NCBI GenBank assembly: GCA_035369845.1 | Contig: DAOOVD010000058.1 | Location: 1-14,496, forward strand | DNA: 14,496 nt | Direction: 5' to 3' | From: DAOOVD01 sp035369845 | GTDB lineage: Bacteria; Bacillota; Desulfotomaculia; Desulfotomaculales; Pelotomaculaceae | Shown here: piece after piece, positions 1 to 6,147 of the stretch | Position numbering within the stretch: the first letter of the stretch is position 1 | Layout: each line of letters opens with the position of its first letter | The notes under the pieces: model-generated | Told to the model about the DNA's origin: nothing | The model's input: the letters and a program-made list of their open reading frames with translations, nothing else | The model's database searches: none | Translations under genes and position numbers: made by a program

Positions 1-18
1 GATTCCCCAGCCGGCTTG

Positions 19-570
19 TCATCTGCCGCCGCCCTCCTGGAGCAGCTTTTTCCACCGCATTATGTGTCCGAATTCATCAGTCTGATTTTTTTCAATCACC
101 TTCCGGGTATCGTCATCCCACTCCACGGTCTGGAGGAGTTTGCCGTAATGCTCAACAGCCTTCGTCTCCACCCAGATACCCGTCTTGAGAATCTTCCCGG
201 CGCCCAGCAATCTCGACAGAGTACCGAAAACAAAACCGGCAATCCAGAACATCCACCTGAAAAGGCCGGGCCTGAAACCGTATTCAAAGAGTTTGACCTG
301 AAAGTCCTGATAGTGCGTCATTTCGTTGCTCATGGCGGCAATCAGATGGCGGTTCAATTCACCGCTCTTTCCGGCAATCTGAAATTTGTATATGTTCACG
401 GCCATCAATTCCAGGGTGTGCAGGGTGAGCAGTCCCTTTCTGATGGCCTTCAGCCTTGCCGGAGACATTCCCTGTCCCCTGACCCGGATGTCTTCAATCC
501 TTACCTGAGTTCTTATTATTGAAGTATCGTAATTTCCCGACTTTTTTAGTTCAAAGTCCGTACCGGTCAT
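19..570 (-). CDS. Coq7/ferritin-like diiron protein
   Basis: A helical diiron carboxylate protein of the ferritin-like/Coq7 type. Numbered from the TTG at 577-579, the expected ligand pattern is visible: Glu57 (TLELMAVN), the pair Glu86-x-x-His89 (EMTH), Glu138 (WVETKAVEHYG) and the second pair Glu169-x-x-His172 (DEFGH). A hydrophobic stretch at about 107-127 between the two helix pairs could give the membrane-surface association typical of Coq7. Two starts are possible: TTG at 579, which overlaps the fprA stop as TTGA, or ATG at 570. AGGAG lies only 2 nt before the TTG but 11 nt before the ATG, so I favour the ATG (183 residues). It is the last gene of the hrb-fprA operon, so it probably serves the same O2/NO/peroxide protection. 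Ubiquinone hydroxylation is unlikely in an anaerobe of this kind. The exact reaction is unknown; the fold is fairly certain. Confidence 0.82.
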   Translation of the reverse strand: MTGTDFELKKSGNYDTSIIRTQVRIEDIRVRGQGMSPARLKAIRKGLLTLHTLELMAVNIYKFQIAGKSGELNRHLIAAMSNEMTHYQDFQVKLFEYGFRPGLFRWMFWIAGFVFGTLSRLLGAGKILKTGIWVETKAVEHYGKLLQTVEWDDDTRKVIEKNQTDEFGHIMRWKKLLQEGGGR

Positions 571-575
571 AATTC

Positions 576-1760
576 TCAATTCTCCTGCAGAATAATTTCA
601 CCCAGTTTTTTCCCCGTCTCTTTCACCCGGGCCAGTTCCTCCGCACCGGGCAGATACTGGATGTTGATGCCGGTCAGCGGGCGGCGCCAGCCCAAAGCAT
701 TCATTACCTCCTCGATTTCCTTCACCGCCTGGCCGCCCCATCCGTAGGAGCCGAAGGCAAAGCCGATCTTTTGCCTGGGCCGCAGTCCCTTCAAATAAGT
801 GAGAAAAGCGCCCACGGTGGAAAAAAGGCCGTTGTTTAGGGTGGGCGAGCCGATCAAGACGGCTTTGGCTTCCAGAACGTCGGGCATTACCGTCGAGATG
901 TGATTGTCTTTCAAACTGCGCATGGAAACGGGTATTCCCGCCTCCTCCAGTCCCTCCTGCAGGGCGCGGGCAATCTTCCGGGTGGAACCCCACATGGTGT
1001 CGTAAACGATTACGGCCTTTTGGTCCGCCTGGTAACCGGACCACTTCCGGTAACAACTGAAAATTTCCGGCAGGTAGCGACGCCAGATCATGCCGTGGCT
1101 GGGCGCAATCACTTCTATCTCCAGACCGGACAGCGCGGCCAGGGCTTTTTTTACGTTTTCTCCGTAAGGCATGACAATATTGGCGTAGTATTTGGCCGCT
1201 TCCTCGCGAAGGATGTCCCAGCCAACTTCCGAGTCGAAACGCCGGCTGTCGGCTATGTGCTGCCCAAAGGCGTCGTTGGACAGAAGCAGCTTTTCTTCCG
1301 CCAGGTAGGTGACCATCGAATCGGGCCAGTGCACCATGGGGACGTGGAAAAACTGCAGGGTTCTACCGCCGAGGTCCAGCGTTTCACCCGTTTTGACCGT
1401 CTTAAAAGGCCAGTCCTTTTTGTAGTGACGCGACAAACCCTTTTCCCCCTGCGGCGAAGTAATCACTTCGGCCCGGGGGGCTATTTCCAGAAGCAGGGGC
1501 AGGCTGCCCGAATGGTCCATCTCCACGTGGTTGGCCACAATACAGTCAATCCTGCCGGGATCGACCAGTTGACCGATACGGGAGAGCATTTCTCCGAAGT
1601 GGGTTTGCTTTACCGTGTCTACCAGGACGTTCTTTCCGCCCGTGATCAGATAGGCGTTGTAAGTCGTCCCGCGGGGCGTAAGGTAACCGTGAAAATCACG
1701 TATGTCCCAGTCGACTGCTCCTACCCAGTACACCGAGGGTTTTATTTCCACCGGCTGCAT
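576..1760 (-). CDS. fprA: FprA-family A-type flavoprotein (diiron/FMN NO or O2 reductase)
   Basis: A 394-residue flavodiiron protein of normal length. The N-terminal metallo-beta-lactamase-like domain carries the diiron ligands His78, Glu80, Asp82 (NHVEMDHSG), His144 (PMVHWPDSM), Asp163 (SNDAFGQH) and His222 (APSHGMIW), so the set is complete. The C-terminal flavodoxin domain begins near residue 248, with the FMN phosphate loop in VIVYDTMWGSTRKIA (250-264). In this family FMN passes electrons to the diiron centre of the partner subunit, which reduces NO to N2O or O2 to water in the cytoplasm. The ATG is preceded by AAGGAGG inside the end of hrb; only 6 nt separate the hrb stop from this start, and the fprA stop overlaps the next possible start. 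The direct upstream neighbour is the rubredoxin-containing reductase that feeds FprA in Moorella, which strongly supports the function. Preference for NO or O2 cannot be read from sequence. Confidence 0.95.
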   Translation of the reverse strand: MQPVEIKPSVYWVGAVDWDIRDFHGYLTPRGTTYNAYLITGGKNVLVDTVKQTHFGEMLSRIGQLVDPGRIDCIVANHVEMDHSGSLPLLLEIAPRAEVITSPQGEKGLSRHYKKDWPFKTVKTGETLDLGGRTLQFFHVPMVHWPDSMVTYLAEEKLLLSNDAFGQHIADSRRFDSEVGWDILREEAAKYYANIVMPYGENVKKALAALSGLEIEVIAPSHGMIWRRYLPEIFSCYRKWSGYQADQKAVIVYDTMWGSTRKIARALQEGLEEAGIPVSMRSLKDNHISTVMPDVLEAKAVLIGSPTLNNGLFSTVGAFLTYLKGLRPRQKIGFAFGSYGWGGQAVKEIEEVMNALGWRRPLTGINIQYLPGAEELARVKETGKKLGEIILQEN

Positions 1761-1766
1761 ATTTAC

Positions 1767-2465
1767 CTATTCCTCCTTCTCAAACATGTCTTTGGCCGCT
1801 CCGCAAACAGGGCAGGTCCAGCTTTCAGGCAGTTGTTCAAAAGCAGTGCCGGGAGCGATCCCGTTTTCCGGGTCCCCTTTTTCCGGATCGTAAACGTAAC
1901 CGCATACAGTGCAGCGGTAGGAGGCGTGTTTTATTTCCGCGGCAGGCGCCGGTTTTTCGGCCGCGGGAAGGGGAGCCGCTTTGGGCGCGGAGCCCCGCTT
2001 TACCTGGTGGTAATAGGCGTAAGTCATGGGCGGCTCGTTATTGAAAACAGATGCGTTCTTCACATCGGCCAAAAAAACGGTATGGCTGCCTGCATCCAGT
2101 TCCCCGGTCACCACGGCTTCGATAAAAGAGCAGGTATGACTGAGAATATAAGGGAGACCGACGGCACTCATCCTGTACTCAAAATTCGCACCGGCAAATT
2201 TATCTTCCTGCCGGCCCGATTTAAAGCCGAAATGTCCTATCAGAGACAGGGGAGCGCTCTGGGTCAGGACGGAAACCGTAAAAACCCGGCTTTCTTTTAC
2301 GAACTCGTGGGTCAGGTTCTGCTTGTTGAGGCTGATTGCAATGCTGGCCGGCTCGCCGGAAACCTGGAACACCGTATTGGCGATCTGTCCGTTGAACCGC
2401 TCCCCCTTTTTCCCGCAGATAACGTACAAACCGTAGCTCAAATTGAACAAAGCCTTCAAGTCCAA
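1767..2465 (-). CDS. hrb: high-molecular-weight rubredoxin (flavin reductase-rubredoxin fusion)
   Basis: A two-domain electron carrier of 232 residues. Residues 1 to about 150 resemble the FMN-binding flavin reductase domain (start LKALFNLSYGLYVICGKKG). An Ala/Pro-rich linker at about 155-180 follows, then a rubredoxin domain at 182-230 with the four iron ligands Cys185, Cys188, Cys218 and Cys221 (CTVCGY and CPVCG). In Moorella the equivalent Hrb takes electrons from NAD(P)H and reduces FprA; this is family knowledge, and the immediate fprA neighbour agrees with it. The start is TTG at 2463-2465, supported by GAGGAGGGG at 2472-2480 with about 8 nt spacing; no ATG in the first residues competes. 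The gap to the upstream regulator gene is 69 nt, which contains no convincing promoter or terminator, so read-through from the regulator gene is possible. Confidence 0.93.
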   Translation of the reverse strand: MDLKALFNLSYGLYVICGKKGERFNGQIANTVFQVSGEPASIAISLNKQNLTHEFVKESRVFTVSVLTQSAPLSLIGHFGFKSGRQEDKFAGANFEYRMSAVGLPYILSHTCSFIEAVVTGELDAGSHTVFLADVKNASVFNNEPPMTYAYYHQVKRGSAPKAAPLPAAEKPAPAAEIKHASYRCTVCGYVYDPEKGDPENGIAPGTAFEQLPESWTCPVCGAAKDMFEKEE

Positions 2466-2534
2466 TAAAATCCCCTCCTCAAATTCACAATTCTGCAGCC
2501 CCCGCGCAGGCGGCGCCTTTGTATGGTTCCCCGC

Positions 2535-3224
2535 TCACTCAGCCATTCTTCTCAAAGCCTCGAGGTCCTTGATTTTCACCGATGACCTGTGAAATTCTAT
2601 GATTCCCTCATCCCTCAACCTGCCCATCTCGCGGGAAAGCGAGGGGCGGGAGACGTTCAGGAAATCCGCGAGTTCGTCCCTTTTCAGCGGCAGCATGAAC
2701 ATGTTCCTGCCCGTCTTCTGGTACTGTTCGAGCAAAAAAGTGCTGATCTTTCCCCGCATACTCTTAATGGACAGGTACTCGACCATTCTGCCGAGCAGAA
2801 GCGCCTTGCCGGATACAATTTTGAGCATGTTCAAGATGAGCTGCTTGTGGCTCGCGCAAGCCTTTTCGCAGCTGCCGGCCAGCTTGCCCGGCGGCAGGAA
2901 CATCACCGTGCAGGGCCTTCGCGCCGTCACCGTGGCGGGCCACACGCCGCTTCCCGAAAACGCGGCCATCTCGCCGAACATCTCCCCGGGGCCGTTCACC
3001 GACATGACGATCCGGTTGCCCGCCGCATTTTCCCTGGTAACCACCACCTCGCCGGAGAGTACTATGCCCAGGCCGGTAATATCCTCGCCCGCGACGGTCA
3101 CCCACTCGTTTTTCCTGTAGCTGCTCACTTCCGGGTTCAGGCATGCGAGCACGGCATCCAGCTCATCCGGGCTGATTCGTTCAAACAGGACGCACTCCGA
3201 CAGTATCTTCGCCCATTTCTGCAT
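2535..3224 (-). CDS. Crp/Fnr-family transcriptional regulator (HcpR/Dnr-like candidate)
   Basis: A 229-residue regulator with the Crp layout. Residues about 10-125 form a cyclic-nucleotide-binding-like beta barrel (GLGIVLSGEVVV, GPGEMFGEMAAFSG). A long dimerisation helix lies at about 125-150, and a winged helix-turn-helix at about 165-215 (LKRDELADFLNVSRPSLSRE at 170-189 or so, then a wing at IIEFHRSSVKIKD). There is no N-terminal four-cysteine cluster of the Fnr type; the scattered cysteines (11, 27, 105, 119, 123) do not form one. The ATG has an AAGGTGAG site upstream. A perfect palindrome at 3246-3265 sits 22 nt before the start, suggesting autoregulation and control of the divergent 4Fe-4S gene. 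Position next to hrb-fprA makes an NO/redox-sensing role in the HcpR or Dnr manner likely; I infer this from context, since the effector is not readable from sequence. Confidence 0.88.
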   Translation of the reverse strand: MQKWAKILSECVLFERISPDELDAVLACLNPEVSSYRKNEWVTVAGEDITGLGIVLSGEVVVTRENAAGNRIVMSVNGPGEMFGEMAAFSGSGVWPATVTARRPCTVMFLPPGKLAGSCEKACASHKQLILNMLKIVSGKALLLGRMVEYLSIKSMRGKISTFLLEQYQKTGRNMFMLPLKRDELADFLNVSRPSLSREMGRLRDEGIIEFHRSSVKIKDLEALRRMAE

Positions 3225-3245
3225 TATTTCCGCTCACCTTGCAAA

Positions 3246-3265
3246 TTAGTAACCGCAGTTACTAA
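3246..3265. promoter_or_regulatory. perfect 20-bp palindrome, probable Crp/Fnr-type operator
   Basis: TTAGTAAC-CGCA-GTTACTAA: two perfectly complementary 8-bp arms around a 4-bp centre, in the 107-bp region between the divergent regulator and 4Fe-4S genes. The 4-bp spacing between half-sites is the spacing of Fnr-like sites (TTGAT-N4-ATCAA), and a GTAAC-N4-GTTAC core is, as I recall, like the motif predicted for HcpR of Clostridia. It lies next to a -10-like TATAGT at 3280-3285 for the rightward gene, at about the distance for a class II activator site; on the left it may block the regulator's own promoter. Confidence 0.72.
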
Positions 3266-3279
3266 CTTTCCGTTCCCTA

Positions 3280-3285
3280 TATAGT
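3280..3285 (+). promoter_or_regulatory. candidate -10 element for the 4Fe-4S protein gene
   Basis: TATAGT within an AT-rich stretch (TATATAGTAAAAT) 47 nt before the GTG start. No good -35 hexamer is present 17 bp upstream; that position is occupied by the right arm of the palindrome, as expected for an activator-dependent promoter. Transcription would start near 3292, placing the palindrome centre at roughly -37 to -41. Confidence 0.4.
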
Positions 3286-3331
3286 AAAATAAGTTCGAAA
3301 CTATCGCAAGAGAAAAAAGGAGGTTTTTCAG

Positions 3332-4060
3332 GTGAAAAGGAAGATTGTCAAGATAGACGAAGACAAGTGCAACGGATGCGGACTCTGCGTCAAAGCCTGC
3401 CACGAAGGGGCCCTGGAGCTTGTAAACGGAAAGGCGAAGCTTGTTTCCGAAAGCTACTGCGACGGCCTTGGAGCCTGTCTCCCGGAATGTCCGGCCGGCG
3501 CCATCACCATTGAGGAGCGCGAAGCGGCGGCGTTCGACGAGGAAGCCGTGAAAAAACAAATGGAAGCAAAACACAGTCAAATACCCGAAACACTCGCCTG
3601 CGGATGTCCAGGCGCCCACGCCGGGACAATCGAGAGAAAGGCGGAAGCGGTGTCCGGAGCCGCAACCGCAGCGGCGGAACCCGCGCCCGCGGCATCGCAG
3701 CTTCGCCAGTGGCCCTGCCAGATCAGGCTGGTGCCGGCCGGCGCTCCCTACTTCGACCGCGCCCACCTGCTTGTGGCCGCCGACTGCACCGCCTATGCCT
3801 ACGCCAACATCCACCATGACTTCATGCGCAACAAAATCACCGTTATCGGCTGCCCGAAGCTGGACAACGCCAACTATGCGGAAAAACTGACCGAAATCTT
3901 GAAGGCGCACGAAATAAAAAGCGTCACCGTGCTCCGCATGGAAGTTCCCTGCTGCGGCGGCATAGCGAACGCGGTAAAACAGGCGCTCATAAACAGCGGC
4001 AAAATGATACCGTGGCGCATCGTCACCATCTCCACCGGCGGAAGCGTAGTGGAGGACTGA
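3332..4060 (+). CDS. 4Fe-4S ferredoxin-domain protein with Cys-rich C-terminal domain
   Basis: A 242-residue iron-sulfur protein. The N-terminal ferredoxin domain has a full first motif, Cys13-x2-Cys16-x2-Cys19-x3-Cys23. The second motif has only three cysteines (Cys43, Cys49, Cys53-Pro), with Leu46 where a fourth would stand, in a YCDGLGACLPECP context that I recall as usual for this anaerobe family. A charged/Ala-rich linker (about 60-120) contains a Cys90-x-Cys92 pair (CGCPG). The C-terminal domain (about 125-240) carries Cys129, Cys152, Cys174 and a Cys207-Cys208 pair (VPCCGG), candidates for a further metal or redox site. The start is GTG at 3332, supported by AAGGAGGT at 3317-3324. It is monocistronic: divergent from the Crp/Fnr regulator, followed by a strong terminator. 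Family members are predicted in HcpR-type regulons next to hcp; here it is probably an electron carrier or sensor in nitrosative stress. Its reaction is unknown. Confidence 0.88.
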   Translation: MKRKIVKIDEDKCNGCGLCVKACHEGALELVNGKAKLVSESYCDGLGACLPECPAGAITIEEREAAAFDEEAVKKQMEAKHSQIPETLACGCPGAHAGTIERKAEAVSGAATAAAEPAPAASQLRQWPCQIRLVPAGAPYFDRAHLLVAADCTAYAYANIHHDFMRNKITVIGCPKLDNANYAEKLTEILKAHEIKSVTVLRMEVPCCGGIANAVKQALINSGKMIPWRIVTISTGGSVVED

Positions 4061-4098
4061 GACGGCCGGGTGATGGAGATCACGAAGGCATTTTGTTG

Positions 4099-4123
4099 AA
4101 AACTCCGGCGACGGAGTTTTTTT
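4099..4123 (+). terminator. rho-independent terminator of the 4Fe-4S protein gene
   Basis: A perfect 9-bp stem (AAAACTCCG at 4099-4107 with CGGAGTTTT at 4112-4120) closed by a GCGA tetraloop and followed by an uninterrupted T run through 4123. It lies 38 nt after the stop codon. Confidence 0.88.
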
Positions 4124-4140
4124 CTTCCAAAAACAGAAAT

Positions 4141-4157
4141 CCGGGAACTTCACCCGG
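4141..4157 (-). terminator. weak hairpin, possible terminator for the leftward hydrolase transcript
   Basis: CCGGG at 4141-4145 pairs with CCCGG at 4153-4157 around a 7-nt loop. On the minus strand it is followed within 13 nt by a short TTTTT tract. The stem is only 5 bp, so this is tentative; the neighbouring hairpin at 4099-4120 could also act on leftward transcripts. Confidence 0.25.
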
Positions 4158-4172
4158 TAAAAGACTTATTCC

Positions 4173-4470
4173 TTAAAAAACCTCCTTAATACAAGAAGTA
4201 TCCAGAAAATTGAGCAACCGCGTCTTGTGAAGCTCGCTGCCGCAAAATAGCGACGTGTCAACGAAGATGGTTCCATCGTCCATATTCGCAAGTCCGTACG
4301 TTACAGGAAGTGTTTCTACACGACAGGATAAACTCCTTCAGAAAAAACGACGCTAAAACAATCCCGTATTCTTCTTTTATTATTCCGGTTTCAAACGTAT
4401 CGGGCACAGTTATCGCAGGGACGAATAAATCACCTGCCCGCGCGTCGGGCGGGACAGGGTAGAAGATCAT
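4173..4470 (-). pseudogene. short frameshifted reading frame overlapping the serine hydrolase stop
   Basis: An ATG at 4468-4470 overlaps the hydrolase stop codon as ATGA, the usual sign of translational coupling, and opens a 70-codon frame ending at 4258. Its last third (after about residue 51) becomes Arg/Cys-rich and unlike protein. The neighbouring minus-strand frame is open from 4337 to a TAA at 4173 and reads as ordinary protein (VETLPVTYGLANMDDGTIFV and onward). Joining the two with one extra nucleotide removed between about 4258 and 4337 gives one protein of roughly 98 residues. I do not recognise either half. It could be a decayed gene, a gene with a real indel or assembly error, or chance. 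No catalytic motif or membrane segment is visible. Confidence 0.35.
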
Positions 4471-5804
4471 TCTTCCCTCTGCATAACCCCGTCGCCGCCG
4501 ACAGTTGCAGTGACGGTTCGCACAGCCGGCAGGGGCTTGCCGGCCAGCTTGTCAAATATCGCGTTGATCACCTTCACCTCGATGCCCGCAAAACCGCTGT
4601 CAAGAAACTCATAGCAGCCCCCGTTCGTCATAAAGATCACCCCGGCGTTCTCCCCGGCACTAAAGTACATGTCGCTCAGCAGGCCGCACGCCTCACCCGG
4701 ATGGCCCCGCAGCCTTCTGCCCGCCAGAGCGTCGGTTATGTGAAAACCGAGCCCCATGTACCTGAAGAGTCCTCCCAGCCCGTACCCGTACCACTGCATC
4801 CGGTGCATCAGATCCGCAGTGCGCCTCTGCAGGATGCGCACACCGCGGTAAACTCCCCCGTTCATATGGGCGATCAGAAATTTGGCCAGATCCGGCACAC
4901 TTGAACGCACCGCCCCCGCCGGACCGATATAGTAGTTTCCAGGCGGCAGGGCGTACTCTTTCCGCGGCGGCCTTGCGCCCGACGGGAAATAGTCGCAGGC
5001 GGGGGAGTATTTCCCGTCCCCGGTCGTTTCATACAGAACCGCAATTTCGCCGAAGTTCACAATATCTGAAACATTGTAACTCGCATCCATTCCCAGAGGT
5101 CTGAATATGTGCCCGGCGGCGTATTGGTCAAAACGCTCCCCCGAGATTACCTCAACCAGGGCTCCGATTATCCCGTATCCAAAATTCGAGTAGACAAACC
5201 CGGCTCCCGGCATGAAGCCGCCCCAGGTCAACTCACTGTACGCTTTGCCGCCTGGAGCCAGAAGGTCCTTTAAAAGAGGCGGCGGGGCTGAACCCAAAGC
5301 CGTCTCGTAGCCGCCGGAATCCAAAATGCCGGACGTATGCGTAAGAAGCATCCGGAATGTTATCTTAACGTCCGGATAACGCGGATTTCTGACCGGATAA
5401 CCCAGATAAACGCCAATGTCGTCCTCAAGGCTGAACAGGCCGCGTTCCCAAAGCTGCATTAAAGCCGTAGCGGTTACAGCCTTGGAAACAGACGCGATCC
5501 GGAAAACCGTTGCCGGGGTGGCCAATTTTCCTTTTTCCAGGTCAGCCCACCCGTAACCGTTTGCCCAGACCACCCGGCCGTCTTTTATAAAAGCGGCGGA
5601 AACCCCGACGATTTTGCTTTCATACATGCGAGCCAGGATTTCCCTGTCCAGTTTATCTTTTGGAACGTTTACATAAGGCCTGAAAGGAACGCCCCGGGCC
5701 GGGGCGGTTTCAACAAAACAGGGATACACACCGGAGCCGGAGCCGGCGCTGTTCCTCATGCCCCGCCGCGACTCGCTAAAATTTCCAAGACCTTCCCGGA
5801 ACAA
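4467..5804 (-). CDS. beta-lactamase-related serine hydrolase (class C/esterase type)
   Basis: A 445-residue member of the serine beta-lactamase-like family (class C beta-lactamase, D-aminopeptidase and EstB-type esterase fold). The catalytic Ser105-x-x-Lys108 (FRIASVSKAVTATALMQ) and the Tyr205-Ser-Asn motif (FVYSNFGYG) are intact. LLTHTSG at 153-159 is the usual companion signature, and HPGEACG in the C-terminal part fits the third active-site element. The start is TTG at 5802-5804, chosen because AGGAGGGG lies about 6 nt upstream; the ATG at codon 16 has no ribosome binding site. The N-terminus is polar and Gly/Ser-rich with no signal peptide, which is unusual for a beta-lactamase and favours a cytoplasmic esterase or peptidase role. 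The substrate cannot be predicted. It is followed by the overlapping short frame at 4173-4470 and is unrelated in function to its neighbours as far as can be seen. Confidence 0.88.
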   Translation of the reverse strand: MFREGLGNFSESRRGMRNSAGSGSGVYPCFVETAPARGVPFRPYVNVPKDKLDREILARMYESKIVGVSAAFIKDGRVVWANGYGWADLEKGKLATPATVFRIASVSKAVTATALMQLWERGLFSLEDDIGVYLGYPVRNPRYPDVKITFRMLLTHTSGILDSGGYETALGSAPPPLLKDLLAPGGKAYSELTWGGFMPGAGFVYSNFGYGIIGALVEVISGERFDQYAAGHIFRPLGMDASYNVSDIVNFGEIAVLYETTGDGKYSPACDYFPSGARPPRKEYALPPGNYYIGPAGAVRSSVPDLAKFLIAHMNGGVYRGVRILQRRTADLMHRMQWYGYGLGGLFRYMGLGFHITDALAGRRLRGHPGEACGLLSDMYFSAGENAGVIFMTNGGCYEFLDSGFAGIEVKVINAIFDKLAGKPLPAVRTVTATVGGDGVMQREE

Positions 5805-5828
5805 CCCGCACCCCTCCTGGATATTATC

Positions 5829-5840
5829 CCGGTATACCGG
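5829..5840. promoter_or_regulatory. 12-bp perfect palindrome upstream of serine hydrolase gene
   Basis: CCGGTATACCGG lies 25-36 nt upstream of the TTG start, next to an A/T tract (5841-5850). It could be an operator for the hydrolase promoter. A short hairpin followed by TTTTTTT could alternatively be a weak rightward terminator, but no rightward gene needs one. Confidence 0.35.
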
Positions 5841-5909
5841 ATTTTTTTAAACTATGCCGGCGATTGACAACTTGAGCCAGTCCGGCCGGCTATCCATCTC
5901 AAAAATACC

Positions 5910-5927
5910 AAAAACCCGGCGCACGGG
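5910..5927 (-). terminator. possible terminator of the BREX operon
   Basis: On the minus strand a 4-bp GC stem (CCCG/CGGG, 5924-5927 with 5915-5918) around a 5-nt loop is followed directly by TTTTT and, a few bases later, a second T run. It lies about 220 nt after the brxL stop. The stem is short, so termination efficiency is uncertain, but nothing better lies between brxL and the hydrolase gene. Confidence 0.35.
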
Positions 5928-6147
5928 AGACAGACCAATGTAAAACTTTAAGAAAAGTATGGATCCGAAAATTGGCAAAGTTAATAGAATGTAGTTCGAG
6001 ATTTTTAGGAGAATATACTGGCCTATAAGCCATCCTATTACCTCATTGCGATTTTAAATTGGAAATGGCTGCTTTTAATAATTTAACATGAGAAGCCATA
6101 TGCCTTAATTGGTCACATGCAGATCTGCCAGGAGTGCATGGCAGCAC

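Larger units (their letters stand above)
5805..6147. other. gene-free boundary region between hydrolase gene and BREX operon
   Basis: No supportable gene. The left 100 bp are GC-rich like the flank and contain the hydrolase ribosome binding site, a 12-bp palindrome (CCGGTATACCGG, 5829-5840) and a TTGTCA element at 5865-5870 (minus strand) that could be a -35. From about 5930 the sequence turns AT-rich like brxL. Just before the brxL stop side, two alternative short hairpins overlap at 6125-6147 (CTGCCA/TGGCAG and GTGC/GCAC), without a T run. No tRNA, attachment-site repeat or transposase remnant was seen. Confidence 0.6.

Noticed and set aside
900..2468. A 522-codon open frame on the plus strand
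   Set aside because: It lies antisense across fprA and hrb, both of which have complete active-site motifs and ribosome binding sites; its translation has no recognisable motif and reflects GC-rich codon bias.
2589..3284. Plus-strand frames over the Crp/Fnr gene
   Set aside because: Antisense shadows of the regulator with low-complexity, His/Arg-rich translations and no good ribosome binding site.
3224..4153. A 309-codon minus-strand frame
   Set aside because: It is antisense to the 4Fe-4S protein gene, whose cysteine motifs, ribosome binding site and terminator are clear; the frame also crosses the operator and terminator.
4342..4347. The A6 homopolymer as the site of the frameshift in the short gene
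   Set aside because: A shift there would enter the downstream frame before its TGA at 4338-4340, so the indel must lie to the left of 4338.
6125..6147. Hairpins next to the brxL stop as an operon terminator
   Set aside because: Stems of 4-6 bp with no T run after them on the minus strand; the element at 5910-5927 is a slightly better candidate.
5930..6147. Remnant of a Lon-protease-like domain after the brxL stop
   Set aside because: The stretch is too short for the roughly 190-residue domain, and its frames show no Ser-Lys dyad context or homology to the BrxL C-terminus.
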